Shown one piece after another: positions 35,317-44,722 of a stretch of 64,000 nucleotides of DNA (positions are counted from its first letter, which is position 1; the number at the start of each line of letters is the position of its first letter). Source of the DNA: Shewanella benthica KT99 (lineage in GTDB: Bacteria; Pseudomonadota; Gammaproteobacteria; Enterobacterales; Shewanellaceae). A program made the translations under genes and the position numbers. The notes beneath the pieces were generated by a model that saw nothing but the letters and a program-made list of their open reading frames with translations, searched no databases and was not told the DNA's origin. The stretch lies in the NCBI RefSeq assembly GCF_000172075.1, contig NZ_ABIC01000002.1, forward strand, positions 1 to 64,000, read 5' to 3'.

Positions 35317-36895
35317 CTTTGGTTGTAACCGTTCACCAGCCCCTTATTGACACGATCAATTGATGATCAATAAGGTTTGGTCATATCGCTATTGAACGAT
35401 CTCTTTGCCGTGTCAAAATAGCTTCATGAAAAAGAAAAAACAATTCGCAACAGAGCCGCCTACGGTTGCTGAACTCGGTGAAAAAAAAGCAAACTTACTC
35501 ATTCAAGAACTGTGGGAAAAGTTACGTGAATATGAAGACCGCCTAGCATTGAGCTCTAGAAACTCATCCAAATCACCATCCTCTGACTCCCCTGCGGATA
35601 AGGCCGAGCGAAAAAAGCTCAAACGCCTCGTAGTGGAAATAAGGTTGGCGCTCAACCTGGACATACGGGGCATAAAAGACCATTAGCAAAGCTTACAGAG
35701 ACTGACGAGAGAATTGCTTGTTTGCCAGATAGTTGCTGCGCTGATTGTGGCGGTAAAGTTGTGGCTAACTCGTCGCCAAGTTATCGCCATCAGGTGTTTG
35801 AATTACCTAAACCTACACTTGATATCACCGAATACCAGTTATTTCACGGGCGTTGTCAGCAGTGCAACACAGTGAGTAAAGGAGCCTTGCCTGAAGAGGC
35901 TCCCGATGGTCAGATGGGGCCACGATTGCTCAGTTACGTGGCTGTGCTCAGTGGCTTGTATCACCTGAGCGTACGTAAAATTCAACGTTTACTGCAAGAC
36001 CAATACGGGACTCATTTCTCTATCGGTCTGATTTCTGAAGCGCAAGGGCGAGTCAGTAGTATGCTGACGCCGACACACCAAGCTCTGCATCAACACATAA
36101 AAAAAGCGTCATTAGTGCATGTTGACGAGACGACGCACAATCGTAATGGTGAAGAGCATACCCGCTGGGTCTGGTTGTTATCGAGTGAGGATGCCGTATT
36201 CCAACAGGTGAAATATTTTCGTAATAAGGATGCAGCCAAATCGATATTAGGCGAGCATACCCAAGCGATTGTCGTGAGTGACCAATGTCCCAGCTACAAC
36301 TGGATTGAGCCCGAACGGCATCAATTTTGCCTTGCCCATGTGCAGCGTAATTTACAACAAATGGCCGATTATTCAGGTAAGGGGCTTACCGCGAGTATCG
36401 GCAATCGACTGGTATTGCTATTCAAGTCCGTATTTCGCACTCAACATAGATATGAAGCCGGTGACGTTGACGAAATAATGTGGCGTCGGCGAATGCAACG
36501 ACTAAGGCGCAATATTAAGCGCTGGCTTGAGTGCGGGGAAAATGTGCCCGCTTCACGCTACTCAGGCCGATGCCGGCATATTCTCAAATATGAGCAAGGT
36601 TTATGGGTTTTTCTCAATCACCCAGGGACACCTTTGACCAATAACGAAGCCGAGCGTTGTTTGCGTGGCAGCGTGATCATGCGCAAGATCTGCTATGGCA
36701 CCAGTTCAGATAGGGGTGAGAAGTTTCGATCTCGGATCCTCTCAGTCGTTGAAACGTGCAAGAAGCGCAAGTTATCCCCGATAACAGTGATCAGCACTAT
36801 CATTGCGGGCGTGGTGGGTAAATGCGACTACCCAGACGTATTTGGACTAACCTCAGCTTAGTCAATCCCCCTCTGGTGAATGCTTACCTTTGGTT
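35317..36895. mobile_element. IS66-family insertion sequence (ISBst12-like), 1563 bp, with 8-bp target duplication
   Basis: The IS spans 35325-36887. Its ends are imperfect inverted repeats: left GTAACCGTTCACCAG, right CTGGTGAATGCTTAC. Identical 8-bp target copies CTTTGGTT flank it at 35317-35324 and 36888-36895. An 8-bp duplication and a GTAA-type end fit IS66. The element has one transposase gene and no TnpA/TnpB genes, as in the ISBst12 group. Confidence 0.9.
35428..36861 (+). pseudogene. IS66-family transposase, frameshifted
   Basis: The N-terminal part (MKKKKQFATEPPTVAELGEK..., from the ATG at 35428) runs through SSRNSSKSPSSDSPADKAERKKLKR, then breaks near 35625-35635. The other frame picks up RSGNKVGAQPGHTGHKRPLAKL, the conserved IS66 GxQPGHxG block. 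The rest is intact: zinc-finger-like CCADCGGKV ... CQQCNTV, catalytic D in LVHVDETTH, D in VVSDQCPSYNW, and E in NNEAERCLRG (DDE). A one- or two-base indel is enough to explain the break. Programmed frameshifting is not usual in this family, so a dead or misread copy is more likely. Confidence 0.88.
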
Positions 36896-36955
36896 TATGA
36901 AGAATCAAGGGCGAAGGTCATAACAATGACGCTCTCTGAGCGAGAGCCATGGATG

Positions 36956-37058
36956 GCGAACTGGCTCTTAGACAGGATGTTGTTGATGAGGACAGTCCTC
37001 CTTTCCCTACTCTTTGTTGCTAGCAGGGAATGGAATTCCACGACCTTCTCGGCCGTAA
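36956..37058 (-). repeat. ~90-bp repeat, right copy (inverse of 29338-29428)
   Basis: On the minus strand it reads GCCGAGAAGGTCGTGGAATT, then TTCCCTGCTAGC, AAGGAGGACTGTCC and CCAGTTCG, nearly identical to the left copy in opposite orientation. It marks the right side of the accessory segment; the IS66 element inserted 60-70 bp to its left. Confidence 0.75.
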
Positions 37059-37119
37059 GGCCGCAAAGAATCAGCAAATGAAATTTGATTTCCTAGATGC
37101 CAACTCCAAAATGAACAAC

Positions 37120-37698
37120 CTAAGCTTTCACTAGCTTAGCCAGATCTGCTGGACGGTAATATACCGACTTAAGCACCTTGCCTTGACGTACGATTTTACC
37201 CGCCATATCTACATCTTTAGCGCACTTAGCGATGATAAAGTCGCCCTTGGTGCTGCCGACGATCTCGACGCCTTGCTTGGCGTAAAACTCGATAGTCTCT
37301 GCAAGTTCTTTCTCGTTGCGGCACACCTTGCTCATGTTGCTCGAGTGAACTTCATCCCAACAGCTGATGAAGTCGATCTCGCGGTTCTTGGCCACATGTA
37401 GCAGCAGGTCGATGACGTAGCTGATTTCCATGCGGTCACTGACCTGAGTCGCACCTAGGTGAACCAGGCGGCCCATCAAGACATAGACAGAATCGACGAT
37501 AGCATCGGCCTGCTCCATGCGGCTGTCGGCTTCGGCAAGCTCAGTCAGCTCTTCGATGGCCAATGAAGTGTGCAATGTATCGGCCTTGTCATCCAATGTG
37601 CTCTCATCTTCACTCGGCAAATCGAACGTAGAGCGAAACTGGAGGAGGTCACGATAAAGATGATCGTAGAGAGGCTGAGTGAGTGCGGTAAGTTTCAT
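37120..37698 (-). CDS. MazG-like/all-alpha NTP pyrophosphatase family protein
   Basis: 192 residues. Residues 1-115 look like an all-alpha NTP pyrophosphatase: the acidic motif SLAIEELTELAEADSRMEQADAIVDSVYVLMG (~45-76) supplies the EExxE and ExxD-type metal ligands. Residues 115-192 form a small extra domain (MSKVCRNEKELAETIEFYAKQGVEIV..., KGDFIIAKCAKDV) of unknown role. Such enzymes hydrolyse non-canonical or phosphoribosyl nucleotides to release pyrophosphate. Monocistronic. Confidence 0.75.
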   Translation of the reverse strand: MKLTALTQPLYDHLYRDLLQFRSTFDLPSEDESTLDDKADTLHTSLAIEELTELAEADSRMEQADAIVDSVYVLMGRLVHLGATQVSDRMEISYVIDLLLHVAKNREIDFISCWDEVHSSNMSKVCRNEKELAETIEFYAKQGVEIVGSTKGDFIIAKCAKDVDMAGKIVRQGKVLKSVYYRPADLAKLVKA

Positions 37699-38034
37699 TG
37701 ATTCTGCCTTGAAGCCTGAGCTTTTGTAATGTGGGTTGAGTTGAGATAACTCGAATGGCGCTGATTCTAAGTTAATGGCAGAGCAAAATAAAGCGCCTGG
37801 GTTTTATGCTTACTGCGGGGAGCCGCAGTGAGATGCTTGGATTGTTAAAAAAGTCACCGAGTGCCTAGCGTGGAAGAAAGGAGGGCAGAAGCTCCCCTTA
37901 TGTATTGATGCTTGTCCCTGAGTCGGTCACTGGCCGAGTTGGATATGTAAAATACCGTGATGAATTATCTTAACGGCCGAGACCTATGCATAAGAGAAGG
38001 TTCCTAGGATCTAGGGATCTAGGAACTTGTTAAA
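37699..38034. other. Intergenic region with a CTAG-rich palindrome
   Basis: 336 bases. A small hairpin ACTGCGG/CCGCAGT with loop GGAG lies at 37812-37829, and a CTAG-containing palindrome at 37999-38028. No gene seen. Confidence 0.5.
37999..38028. repeat. CTAG-rich imperfect palindrome
   Basis: GGTTCCTAGGATC is mirrored by GATCTAGGAACTT 3' of the S9 peptidase gene. Related units occur at 41069-41096 and 57541-57603. Confidence 0.75.
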
Positions 38035-40101
38035 TTATAACCGACTCACATCAACCTTGAGCGTATCCAGGTGAGTGGCTAGGCTTGGAGTGATAGCCTG
38101 ATCCACTCGTCCGCCTAAGTGCTTACCGAAAAACTGTTCCATGGCGACGATATAGGCCAGCTTATTGTCGCGCTTCCTAAATCCATGGCCTTCATCTTTT
38201 GCCAGAATATACTCTACTGGCAAGCCCTGCTTATACATCACCCGCGCGATATTATCGGACTCAAGCTGGGTGACTCTCGGGTCATTCTCACCTTGCACTA
38301 ACATGAGTGGCGCCTTGATGCGATCGACGAACTTGATTGGCGAACGAGCCAGCATATCTTGTCTATCGGCTGCTATTTCCGGGTCGCCTACCGCGCTATA
38401 AAATTGCCCAAGGTAAGGGCGAAAATGTGGCGGGAATGACCCGAGTAAAGTGATAAGACTCGAAGGCCCGACGTATGAGATCACCGCCTGATAAAGATCC
38501 GGTGTAAAGGTCGCGCCAGCAAGCGCGGCGTAGCCACCGTAGGATGCGCCCATGATGCCTAATCTTTGCTTATCGGCAATGCCTTGGTCGATAAGATAAT
38601 GTGCACCATCGGTAAGATCATCTTGCATGCTGCCAGTGCCCCAGTTCTTATTGCCTAAGTTGAGGAAACGTTTACCGAAGCCGGTGGAGGCGCGAAAATT
38701 TGGCTGGAGTACGGCGTAACCTCGGTTGGCTAATAACTGAGCGATAGGGTTGAAATAGCCTGAACTTAAGGTCCAGTAGTCACGCGACCAGGGGCCACCA
38801 TGAGGCAGTATGATCGTGGGTAGATTCTTGCTCTGACCCTTAGGTAGAGTCAGGTAGGCTTGTATGTTGACACCATCGCGAGCCTGGTAGGTGATGGATT
38901 GACGTTTCGAGAGTAGCTCAGGGTTAATCGATGCCTCTTGTTCGAGTAACAGGCTCACCAGTCCTGTTTTGGCATCGAAGCGATAGTCGCTACCCATATC
39001 GACATCGCTGGCGACATGTATCTGCCACAGACCGGTTTTCTCGTTTCTATCTGTGATGGTTATTTCCACATCTTGGGTGAAGTGGTCGTTAATCTTTTGC
39101 CAGTTGCCGGCAAAGGTATCATCCAGCGGGTAGGTGCGTAAACGACCGCCATAATAGGAGACCGCAAGTGGCGCACCTTCATCGTTAAAGAGCACATCAT
39201 AGACATCAGATTCATCCTGAGGATCTTGATGCAGGGTGACAATTTTACCTGTGGTCATATTGAGGCGTAGCAGTTGCAGCTTGTCTCGACCTTGAATGTT
39301 GGCACGCAGATAGGCCAAGTTATTATCTTCATCAAAGCTAAGAATATCTATGTCTTCACCAAACTGGGTCTTGATCAGGCTAGTCCATTTGCCATCAATT
39401 TTGGCGTAGAGATCGGAGGTATTGTCTGGGTTACTGCTGGTGCCGAGTACCGGCACGCCTCGTTGGTTTGTCTCTATGGAAGAGAAGCCATAGGTGTTGG
39501 AAAAAATATTAGTTATTTTTGCGGAATCGATATTCAGGCGAAAGAGATCCATCTGCTGCGGGTTATCTTGATTCGACATGACCACCAAGGTGTTTGGCTT
39601 ATCTTTTGGCTGTTTGAGCAGGTCATATCGGATGTCTATATTACTGGTGAGCGCTGTGATGCTCGGCACAGGTTTAGGCTGACTGGTATCCAGAGAGAGC
39701 TTATAGATCTGGGTGTTTTCATTGCCGCCGGTATCTTTAAGAAAGAAGATTTCATCGCCTTGGCGTGACCAACGAAAGCTGTTAAGCGGATCTTTTGAGG
39801 TGGTAATAGGCAAGGCAGTATCTAAATCTGCGCCTGCTGCCATCAGATAGATGTTTTTCGCGCCTTGATACTCTTTGAAAAAGGCCAACCACTTGCCGTC
39901 ACTGGAACTCTTGAGTCCGCTGATCCCTTGTTCGTTGAAATAGGCTTCAACAGGCAGTAGTTGAACTTGCTGACTTTGATCTTGGTCGGCGACCTGAGCT
40001 GACAAGCTGGTTGGTGAAGGGGTCTGCGAGCAGCCGGTTATAAACAAGCTAGCGGCGAGCGCTGTCGAGAGTAGGCTAGGTAAAATCTTATGTGTCTTCA
40101 T
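38035..40101 (-). CDS. S9 family peptidase, lipoprotein
   Basis: 688 residues. A lipoprotein signal (LLSTALAASLFITGC) with Cys24 at ITGC shows it is lipid-anchored in the envelope. A seven-bladed propeller region covers ~60-420, and the C-terminal hydrolase domain holds GASYGGYAAL (nucleophile Ser), GENDPRVT (Asp) and EGHGFRK (His). It resembles acylaminoacyl/dipeptidyl peptidases of the S9 family and probably degrades peptides in the periplasm. Monocistronic, with the CTAG palindrome just after the stop. A second S9 enzyme lies at 1-2000. Confidence 0.93.
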   Translation of the reverse strand: MKTHKILPSLLSTALAASLFITGCSQTPSPTSLSAQVADQDQSQQVQLLPVEAYFNEQGISGLKSSSDGKWLAFFKEYQGAKNIYLMAAGADLDTALPITTSKDPLNSFRWSRQGDEIFFLKDTGGNENTQIYKLSLDTSQPKPVPSITALTSNIDIRYDLLKQPKDKPNTLVVMSNQDNPQQMDLFRLNIDSAKITNIFSNTYGFSSIETNQRGVPVLGTSSNPDNTSDLYAKIDGKWTSLIKTQFGEDIDILSFDEDNNLAYLRANIQGRDKLQLLRLNMTTGKIVTLHQDPQDESDVYDVLFNDEGAPLAVSYYGGRLRTYPLDDTFAGNWQKINDHFTQDVEITITDRNEKTGLWQIHVASDVDMGSDYRFDAKTGLVSLLLEQEASINPELLSKRQSITYQARDGVNIQAYLTLPKGQSKNLPTIILPHGGPWSRDYWTLSSGYFNPIAQLLANRGYAVLQPNFRASTGFGKRFLNLGNKNWGTGSMQDDLTDGAHYLIDQGIADKQRLGIMGASYGGYAALAGATFTPDLYQAVISYVGPSSLITLLGSFPPHFRPYLGQFYSAVGDPEIAADRQDMLARSPIKFVDRIKAPLMLVQGENDPRVTQLESDNIARVMYKQGLPVEYILAKDEGHGFRKRDNKLAYIVAMEQFFGKHLGGRVDQAITPSLATHLDTLKVDVSRL

Positions 40102-40282
40102 CGTTCATTCCTCTAAATAACAGCTCAGATGCCTATCTGCTTTATCAACAAATCAGTTATCCATTAATTTCCAATCAATCTAATACATAAATTAATTATT
40201 GCAAAACGATAATTAAATGTTTTTTCACAATGAAATGTTTCTGTCTGATATAATCTAGGGGAATCGAGATAAGGGAATAATT

Positions 40283-40791
40283 GTGGCAATGAACGCGAGC
40301 ATGCAGAAGTTGATGAAGATCAGCGGTTTTTTCAGGGTATTGGTATTAGTGGCTACGGCTGCTGTGGTGGTATATCTGGGTTATAGCTACCTGGTGCTGG
40401 ATGAAATACGTTTCGAGACGAGTATGTTGTTTTTCGACCTTTGGTATCATGACGGTGCTAGCCATGGTGTGCTGTTGGCCATTCAGACGCCGCTATTGAT
40501 GGGGGTTTATTGGTTGCAACGTCTGTTGAGTCACTTTCAGCAGGGACAGTTTTTGGTAATGAGGCGATGCGTTGTTATCTCTGGTTAATATGGTTGAAGC
40601 TGTTCGATATAGTGCTGGATATCGTTCAACAACTGGCGACTGGCTATTATCATAAACAATTTTTCGAACACACCAGCATAGAACTCGGGCTTGAATTTGG
40701 TAACATCACCACCCTCTTGTTGATGCTGCTGATCGTTTACTTGTTGAAGGCCGCCAAAGAGATCGAAGCCGAAAACAAAGAGTTTATCTAA
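40283..40791 (+). pseudogene. DUF2975-type membrane protein, single-base frameshift
   Basis: Two overlapping frames make one protein. The first ends LLSHFQQGQFL (to about 40556); the second continues VFGNEAMRCYLWLIWLKLFDIVLDIVQQL to LLKAAKEIEAENKEFI. The join falls at a run of five T (CAGTTTTTGG near 40550); six T would restore QFFGNEAMRC. The intact product would be ~168 residues with four membrane helices, as in DUF2975 proteins. It is followed by the YozG-type HTH gene, its usual partner. Homopolymer sequence error, slippage or a true mutation are possible. Confidence 0.82.
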
Positions 40792-40823
40792 GTATTAATT
40801 TTAGTGCGTTGGATCCGAAAATT

Positions 40824-41033
40824 ATGCAAATAATCGTAAATTTAGATGTGATGATGGCGGTACGTAAGGTGAGTTCGAAGGAACTAGCAAAGGCTATCGG
40901 CATCACCGAGGCCAACCTTTCCCTGCTAAAGAGAGGCAGGGTGAAAGGGGTACGTTTCGAGACCTTAGCCAATATCTGCGCATACCTCAATTGTCAGCCT
41001 GGGGATATTTTAGAGTATCGAAGGGCTGAATAA
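40824..41033 (+). CDS. YozG-type XRE/Cro-CI HTH regulator
   Basis: About 70-74 residues. The open frame starts at 40809; an ATG lies at 40824. The core is a HTH: MAVRKVSSKELAKAIGITEANLSLLKRGRVKGVRFETLANICAYLNCQPGDILEYR. This matches the small regulators paired with DUF2975 membrane proteins. It starts 18-33 bp after that gene and so is probably co-transcribed. Its target is unknown; autoregulation is usual for the group. Confidence 0.88.
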   Translation: MQIIVNLDVMMAVRKVSSKELAKAIGITEANLSLLKRGRVKGVRFETLANICAYLNCQPGDILEYRRAE

Positions 41034-41063
41034 TAAACGTAGAATATTCAATTGGTTGAGTTG

Positions 41064-41096
41064 AAAAAAGTTCCTAGGTGCTAGAACCTAGGAACT
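41064..41096 (-). terminator. Terminator of fre, CTAG-containing
   Basis: AGTTCCTAGGT (41069-41079) pairs with ACCTAGGAACT (41086-41096). On the minus strand the stem is followed by TTTTTT (41069-41064). One of three related CTAG palindromes in the window. Confidence 0.8.
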
Positions 41097-41102
41097 GATG
41101 AC

Positions 41103-41813
41103 TTATTTTATAAACGCAAACGCATCGCCGTAGAGATGTTCTTCCTCTACACCTATGGCGCGGAAGACTTCTCTGGCTGCACCCACCATGTCGAAACGGC
41201 CGGCAATATAGATATCATAGCCATGTAGGCTAACGAAATCGGCCTTGATCTGGGCTAACAGGTTAGCCTTCTTGCCTTTCCAATCTCCGCCAGCTTCTTC
41301 GAGCACAGGAACGAAATGCAACCAAGGATGGGCATCATGCCACTCACGGGCAATCGTTTCGTAATACATGGCACCGGCGTTACGACAACCCCAATAAAGA
41401 GTGGTTTCGATCTTCTGTCCGAGTGCTATCTGCTGCTCGACGATACTCTTGATGTAAGAGAATCCAGTACCACCGGCGATCAATAATCTTGGACGCAGGC
41501 TCTCGTGGCGCAGGTGAGCCTCACCGCCTGGGACTTCAATTTCAATTTTAATACCGTTTGCCAAGCACTCTTTCATGCGCTCGACCACTTGCATAGGGTA
41601 GCTTTCGCTGACCGCAGCGCCGATATGCAGTTCGATAAGTGCTGAATTTGGTGCCGAAGCGATTGAGAATGGACGTTTATCTTGCTCACCCATGACAACA
41701 CAGAGGTACTGACCAGCGTTGAAGTCGAACGCTGTTTCAGGTTTTAGCATGATTTGATAAACCGCATCATTGAATGGGGTAACAGTTTCGATTGTACAGC
41801 TTATGGTGTTCAT
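41103..41813 (-). CDS. fre: NAD(P)H-flavin reductase
   Basis: 236 residues, same length class as E. coli Fre (233). FAD/flavin-binding barrel DKRPFSIASAPNSALIELHIG (~50-70) and NAD(P)-binding Rossmann part LLIAGGTGFSYIKSIVEQ (~110), YWGCRNAGAMYY, IYIAGRFDMVGAAREVF. It reduces free FMN/FAD using NAD(P)H; reduced flavin serves several oxidoreductases and helps supply the prenyl-FMN of UbiD. It lies downstream of ubiD on the same strand, as in enterobacteria. Confidence 0.95.
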   Translation of the reverse strand: MNTISCTIETVTPFNDAVYQIMLKPETAFDFNAGQYLCVVMGEQDKRPFSIASAPNSALIELHIGAAVSESYPMQVVERMKECLANGIKIEIEVPGGEAHLRHESLRPRLLIAGGTGFSYIKSIVEQQIALGQKIETTLYWGCRNAGAMYYETIAREWHDAHPWLHFVPVLEEAGGDWKGKKANLLAQIKADFVSLHGYDIYIAGRFDMVGAAREVFRAIGVEEEHLYGDAFAFIK

Positions 41814-42024
41814 CTAACGTCCTTTTCGAACCCCTCTGTGGGAGCTTTACTATTTAATAGTTGAAAGTTAATAGTTTAAAGTGGTTCAGAGCACTTGCTG
41901 CAGAACCAAGTTAAAACAGATACATTAATCATAGTCATTTCCGGCAGGTTAAGCGGGAAATAGCCAGCGTGGCAGAAGCCTGGTTCGAAGCCCAAGTCTG
42001 TAAACTCTAGTCTATAAACTTACT

Positions 42025-42094
42025 TATCTAAACCTAAGTATCTAAACCTAAGGGTCTAAACCTAAGGGTCTAAAACTAAGGGTCTAAACCTAAG
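42025..42094 (+). repeat. 14-bp tandem repeat, five copies, overlapping the ubiD stop
   Basis: Units TATCTAAACCTAAG (42025, 42039) and GGTCTAAACCTAAG or a one-base variant (42053, 42067, 42081). The last 1.3 units lie in ubiD and encode its end (GLDP) and stop codon at 42076-42078. Confidence 0.9.
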
Positions 42095-43545
42095 TCGGCC
42101 CACATATCATCGACTTTTTGTTTTACCGCTTTATCCATGGTGATTGGGGTACCCCATTCACGATCGGTTTCGCCTGGCCACTTGTTGGTTGCGTCCATGC
42201 CCATCTTAGAGCCTAGGCCGGCAACGGGGGAGGCAAAATCTAGATAGTCGATAGGTGTATTCTCTATCATCACAGTATCGCGTTTCGGATCCATACGAGT
42301 CGTTATCGCCCAGATGACATCGTTCCAATCACGGCAGTTAACATCTTCGTCCACGACTATGATGAACTTGGTATACATAAACTGACGCAGGAAGGACCAG
42401 GCGCCCATCATCACGCGCTTAGCATGGCCGGGGTACTCCTTACGGATAGATATCACTGCCATGCGATAGGAGCATCCTTCGGGTGGCAGATAGAAATCGA
42501 TGATCTCCGGGTACTGCTTGCGCAGGATCGGCACAAATATTTCGTTGAGTGCGACACCTAACATGGCTGGCTCATCCGGTGGACGGCCTGTGTAGGTGCT
42601 ATGGTAGATGGCATCTTTTCTGTGGGTGATATGAGTCACGGTGAAGACAGGGAACTTGTCGGTCTCGTTGTAATATCCCGTATGATCGCCATAGGGGCCT
42701 TCTTCGGCCATCTCTTCAGGGTCGATATAACCTTCTAAGATGATTTCGCTGGTGGCGGGCACTTCTAAGTCACAGCTTAAGGCTTTGCAGACTTGGGTAC
42801 GTGCGCCGCGGAGCAAGCCTGCGAAGGCATATTCACTCATGGAATCGGGTACTGGTGTGACAGCGGCTAAGATAGTTACCGGATCTGCACCTAATGCCAC
42901 TACAACTGGGTAGCGTTCACCTGGGTGTTTCTCTTTAAAATCTTTAAAGTCTAATGCGCCACCGCGATGATCTAGCCAGCGCATGATTAACTTATTTTTA
43001 CCCAGCAGTTGTTGGCGGTAAATACCCAGGTTCTGCCGTTCTTTGCGGGGCCCCTTTGTGATGGTCAATCCCCAAGTCACCAGAGGGGCTGCATCTCCGG
43101 GCCAACAGTGTTGAATTGGCAGTTTAGTCAGGTCAACGTCATCACCTGTTTTTATCACTTGCTGACAAGGAGGATTACGCACCGTCTTAGGTGGCATGTT
43201 CAAGGCTTGCTTGAATTTAGGGATCTTAGATATCGCATCCTTGAAGCCGCGAGGTGGTTCAGGTTCTTTAAGGAAAGCCAGCAGCTCACCGACTTCACGC
43301 AGTGCCAGAGGATCATCTTTACCCAGTGCCATGGCGACACGTTTAGGGGTGCCGAAAAGGTTAGCCAGCACAGGCATCTCGTTGCCGACCGGGTTCTCGA
43401 ACAGCAGAGCAGGACCTTTAGCACGAAGCACTCGGTCGCAAATCTCCGTCATCTCAAGGTGAGGGTCGACGGGATGGCTGATACGCTTTAGTTCACCCTG
43501 GCTTTCCAGGTGTGCGATAAAACTGCGCAGATCCTTAAAACTCAT
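42076..43545 (-). CDS. ubiD: 3-polyprenyl-4-hydroxybenzoate decarboxylase
   Basis: 489 residues, normal for UbiD (~490). It decarboxylates the octaprenyl-hydroxybenzoate intermediate of ubiquinone synthesis using prenylated FMN made by UbiX. Seen: [36 protein letters not shown], the prFMN/Mn-binding stretch around [43 protein letters not shown] (catalytic Glu region), and the C-terminal [11 protein letters not shown]. The 3' end grew into a 14-bp tandem repeat. Next gene is fre. Confidence 0.97.
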   Translation of the reverse strand: MSFKDLRSFIAHLESQGELKRISHPVDPHLEMTEICDRVLRAKGPALLFENPVGNEMPVLANLFGTPKRVAMALGKDDPLALREVGELLAFLKEPEPPRGFKDAISKIPKFKQALNMPPKTVRNPPCQQVIKTGDDVDLTKLPIQHCWPGDAAPLVTWGLTITKGPRKERQNLGIYRQQLLGKNKLIMRWLDHRGGALDFKDFKEKHPGERYPVVVALGADPVTILAAVTPVPDSMSEYAFAGLLRGARTQVCKALSCDLEVPATSEIILEGYIDPEEMAEEGPYGDHTGYYNETDKFPVFTVTHITHRKDAIYHSTYTGRPPDEPAMLGVALNEIFVPILRKQYPEIIDFYLPPEGCSYRMAVISIRKEYPGHAKRVMMGAWSFLRQFMYTKFIIVVDEDVNCRDWNDVIWAITTRMDPKRDTVMIENTPIDYLDFASPVAGLGSKMGMDATNKWPGETDREWGTPITMDKAVKQKVDDMWADLGLDP

Positions 43546-43754
43546 TGATTATTGCTGCCATAAAAAATGTGATATGGCGCGCACTATAGCATTTTTAGTA
43601 CGCATGTTTAACTGCTTAACTTTATATAGAGGAAGATAATAATGAGTTAAGTCAGGGGTAAATTATGCTGACGTTTAATTAGCGCTTCAATCGGTCTATT
43701 ATAGAGAGTGAACTAAGTTTTTACGCTATCAAAGGCTGAGTTTTGGAGGCGGTA

Positions 43755-44267
43755 ATGGCTAGAATCACTCGTATAGGGCAGGCTATCATGCTGTCTGCTT
43801 TGCTGCCTCTTGCCAGCTTAGGTGTGCAAGCCAGTGATCGCTTCAATTGGAGCAGCAATGTCTGGGTTCAGCCTACCTGGAGCAGTAGTTGGGGCACTGG
43901 AATCGGTGTCGGCATAGGAACAGGCTCACCTTACTGGAGTAATCACTCCTTGAGCCATGGTTGGAATAATAGCTGGTACCGTCCTTATTGGCGTAACAGT
44001 TGGCGTTATCCCTATCGTTATGAACGTTATGATCGTTATGATAGCTACTATTATAATGAGCGCCGAGCGGTAAAAAGACAGCCCACTCCAGTAAAAGCTA
44101 TCTCTGCACCTGTGCGAGTCACCACCGGTGTGCAATACGCATCCGGTTTGAAAAGCCTAGCTGAAAATGCCCGCGTCATACAAAGAGATGGTCGCACCAT
44201 CTATGAATGGCAAGGCGTCGAATATGTGTTCGATTGGAACACTGAGACCTATAGAGAGTTGCAATAG
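43755..44267 (+). CDS. Tyr/Trp-rich secreted hypothetical protein
   Basis: 170 residues from ATG 43755 (GGAGG lies 6 bases before it; a TTG at 43743 is less likely). Signal peptide RIGQAIMLSALLPLASLGVQA. The mature part (~25-100) is rich in Trp, Tyr, Ser, Asn and Arg (WNNSWYRPYWRNSWRYPYRYERYDRYDSYYY). A C-terminal module follows, VQYASGLKSLAENARVIQRDGRTIYEWQGVEYVFDWNTETYRELQ, which looks folded. No named family recognised; probably periplasmic or surface located. Confidence 0.8.
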   Translation: MARITRIGQAIMLSALLPLASLGVQASDRFNWSSNVWVQPTWSSSWGTGIGVGIGTGSPYWSNHSLSHGWNNSWYRPYWRNSWRYPYRYERYDRYDSYYYNERRAVKRQPTPVKAISAPVRVTTGVQYASGLKSLAENARVIQRDGRTIYEWQGVEYVFDWNTETYRELQ

Positions 44268-44722
44268 CATTCTTGTCTATGAGCCTGCCAACTCTCATAA
44301 TGATTGACGGTAAATTCATCCTCTTGATACTGACTGATATAGCTCACCCCTTGTTAAGTGGAGGTTCAGCCTGGTATTCGCCTCGACTCAAACTGCGGTT
44401 ACCGCACAACTAGTAAAATCAGCAGTCGATGGAACAGTACTCATTTGTCAGTATCGCACCATGCAAGAGGTACATTACAAGGTGCTTTTTACTCATCAAG
44501 TATGTCCATTATCGATGCAGGTCGAGCACTAAGCCTCCTCCTGTACTATTCGGCTTTATCTGGATATCTTTGTTCTATTGCTCGAAATGAGCGTAGGAAA
44601 AGCCTGTGAGGACAAGTTTGACACACGAGTATTGGCAGATTATTGTCGGCGCATTATGAATGCTTTGCTTTCCTGGCGCTGAGCATTTACTGCAATTAGA
44701 TTTATCTGGAGTGAGTAATACC
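44268..44722. other. Intergenic region before yjjG
   Basis: 455 bases. Contains no convincing gene, repeat or RNA. The yjjG promoter is expected near its right end. Confidence 0.5.

Noticed and set aside
37812-37829. CsrA-binding hairpin (loop GGAG)
   Set aside because: A single hairpin with GGA in the loop is common by chance; unlike 3538-3759 there is no array.
42025-42094. CRISPR or iteron origin
   Set aside because: Fourteen-base tandem units without spacers, partly inside ubiD; no replication genes and no DnaA boxes beside them.
44358-44609. 83-codon + strand frame before yjjG
   Set aside because: Composition not protein-like, no ribosome site, no recognisable motif.
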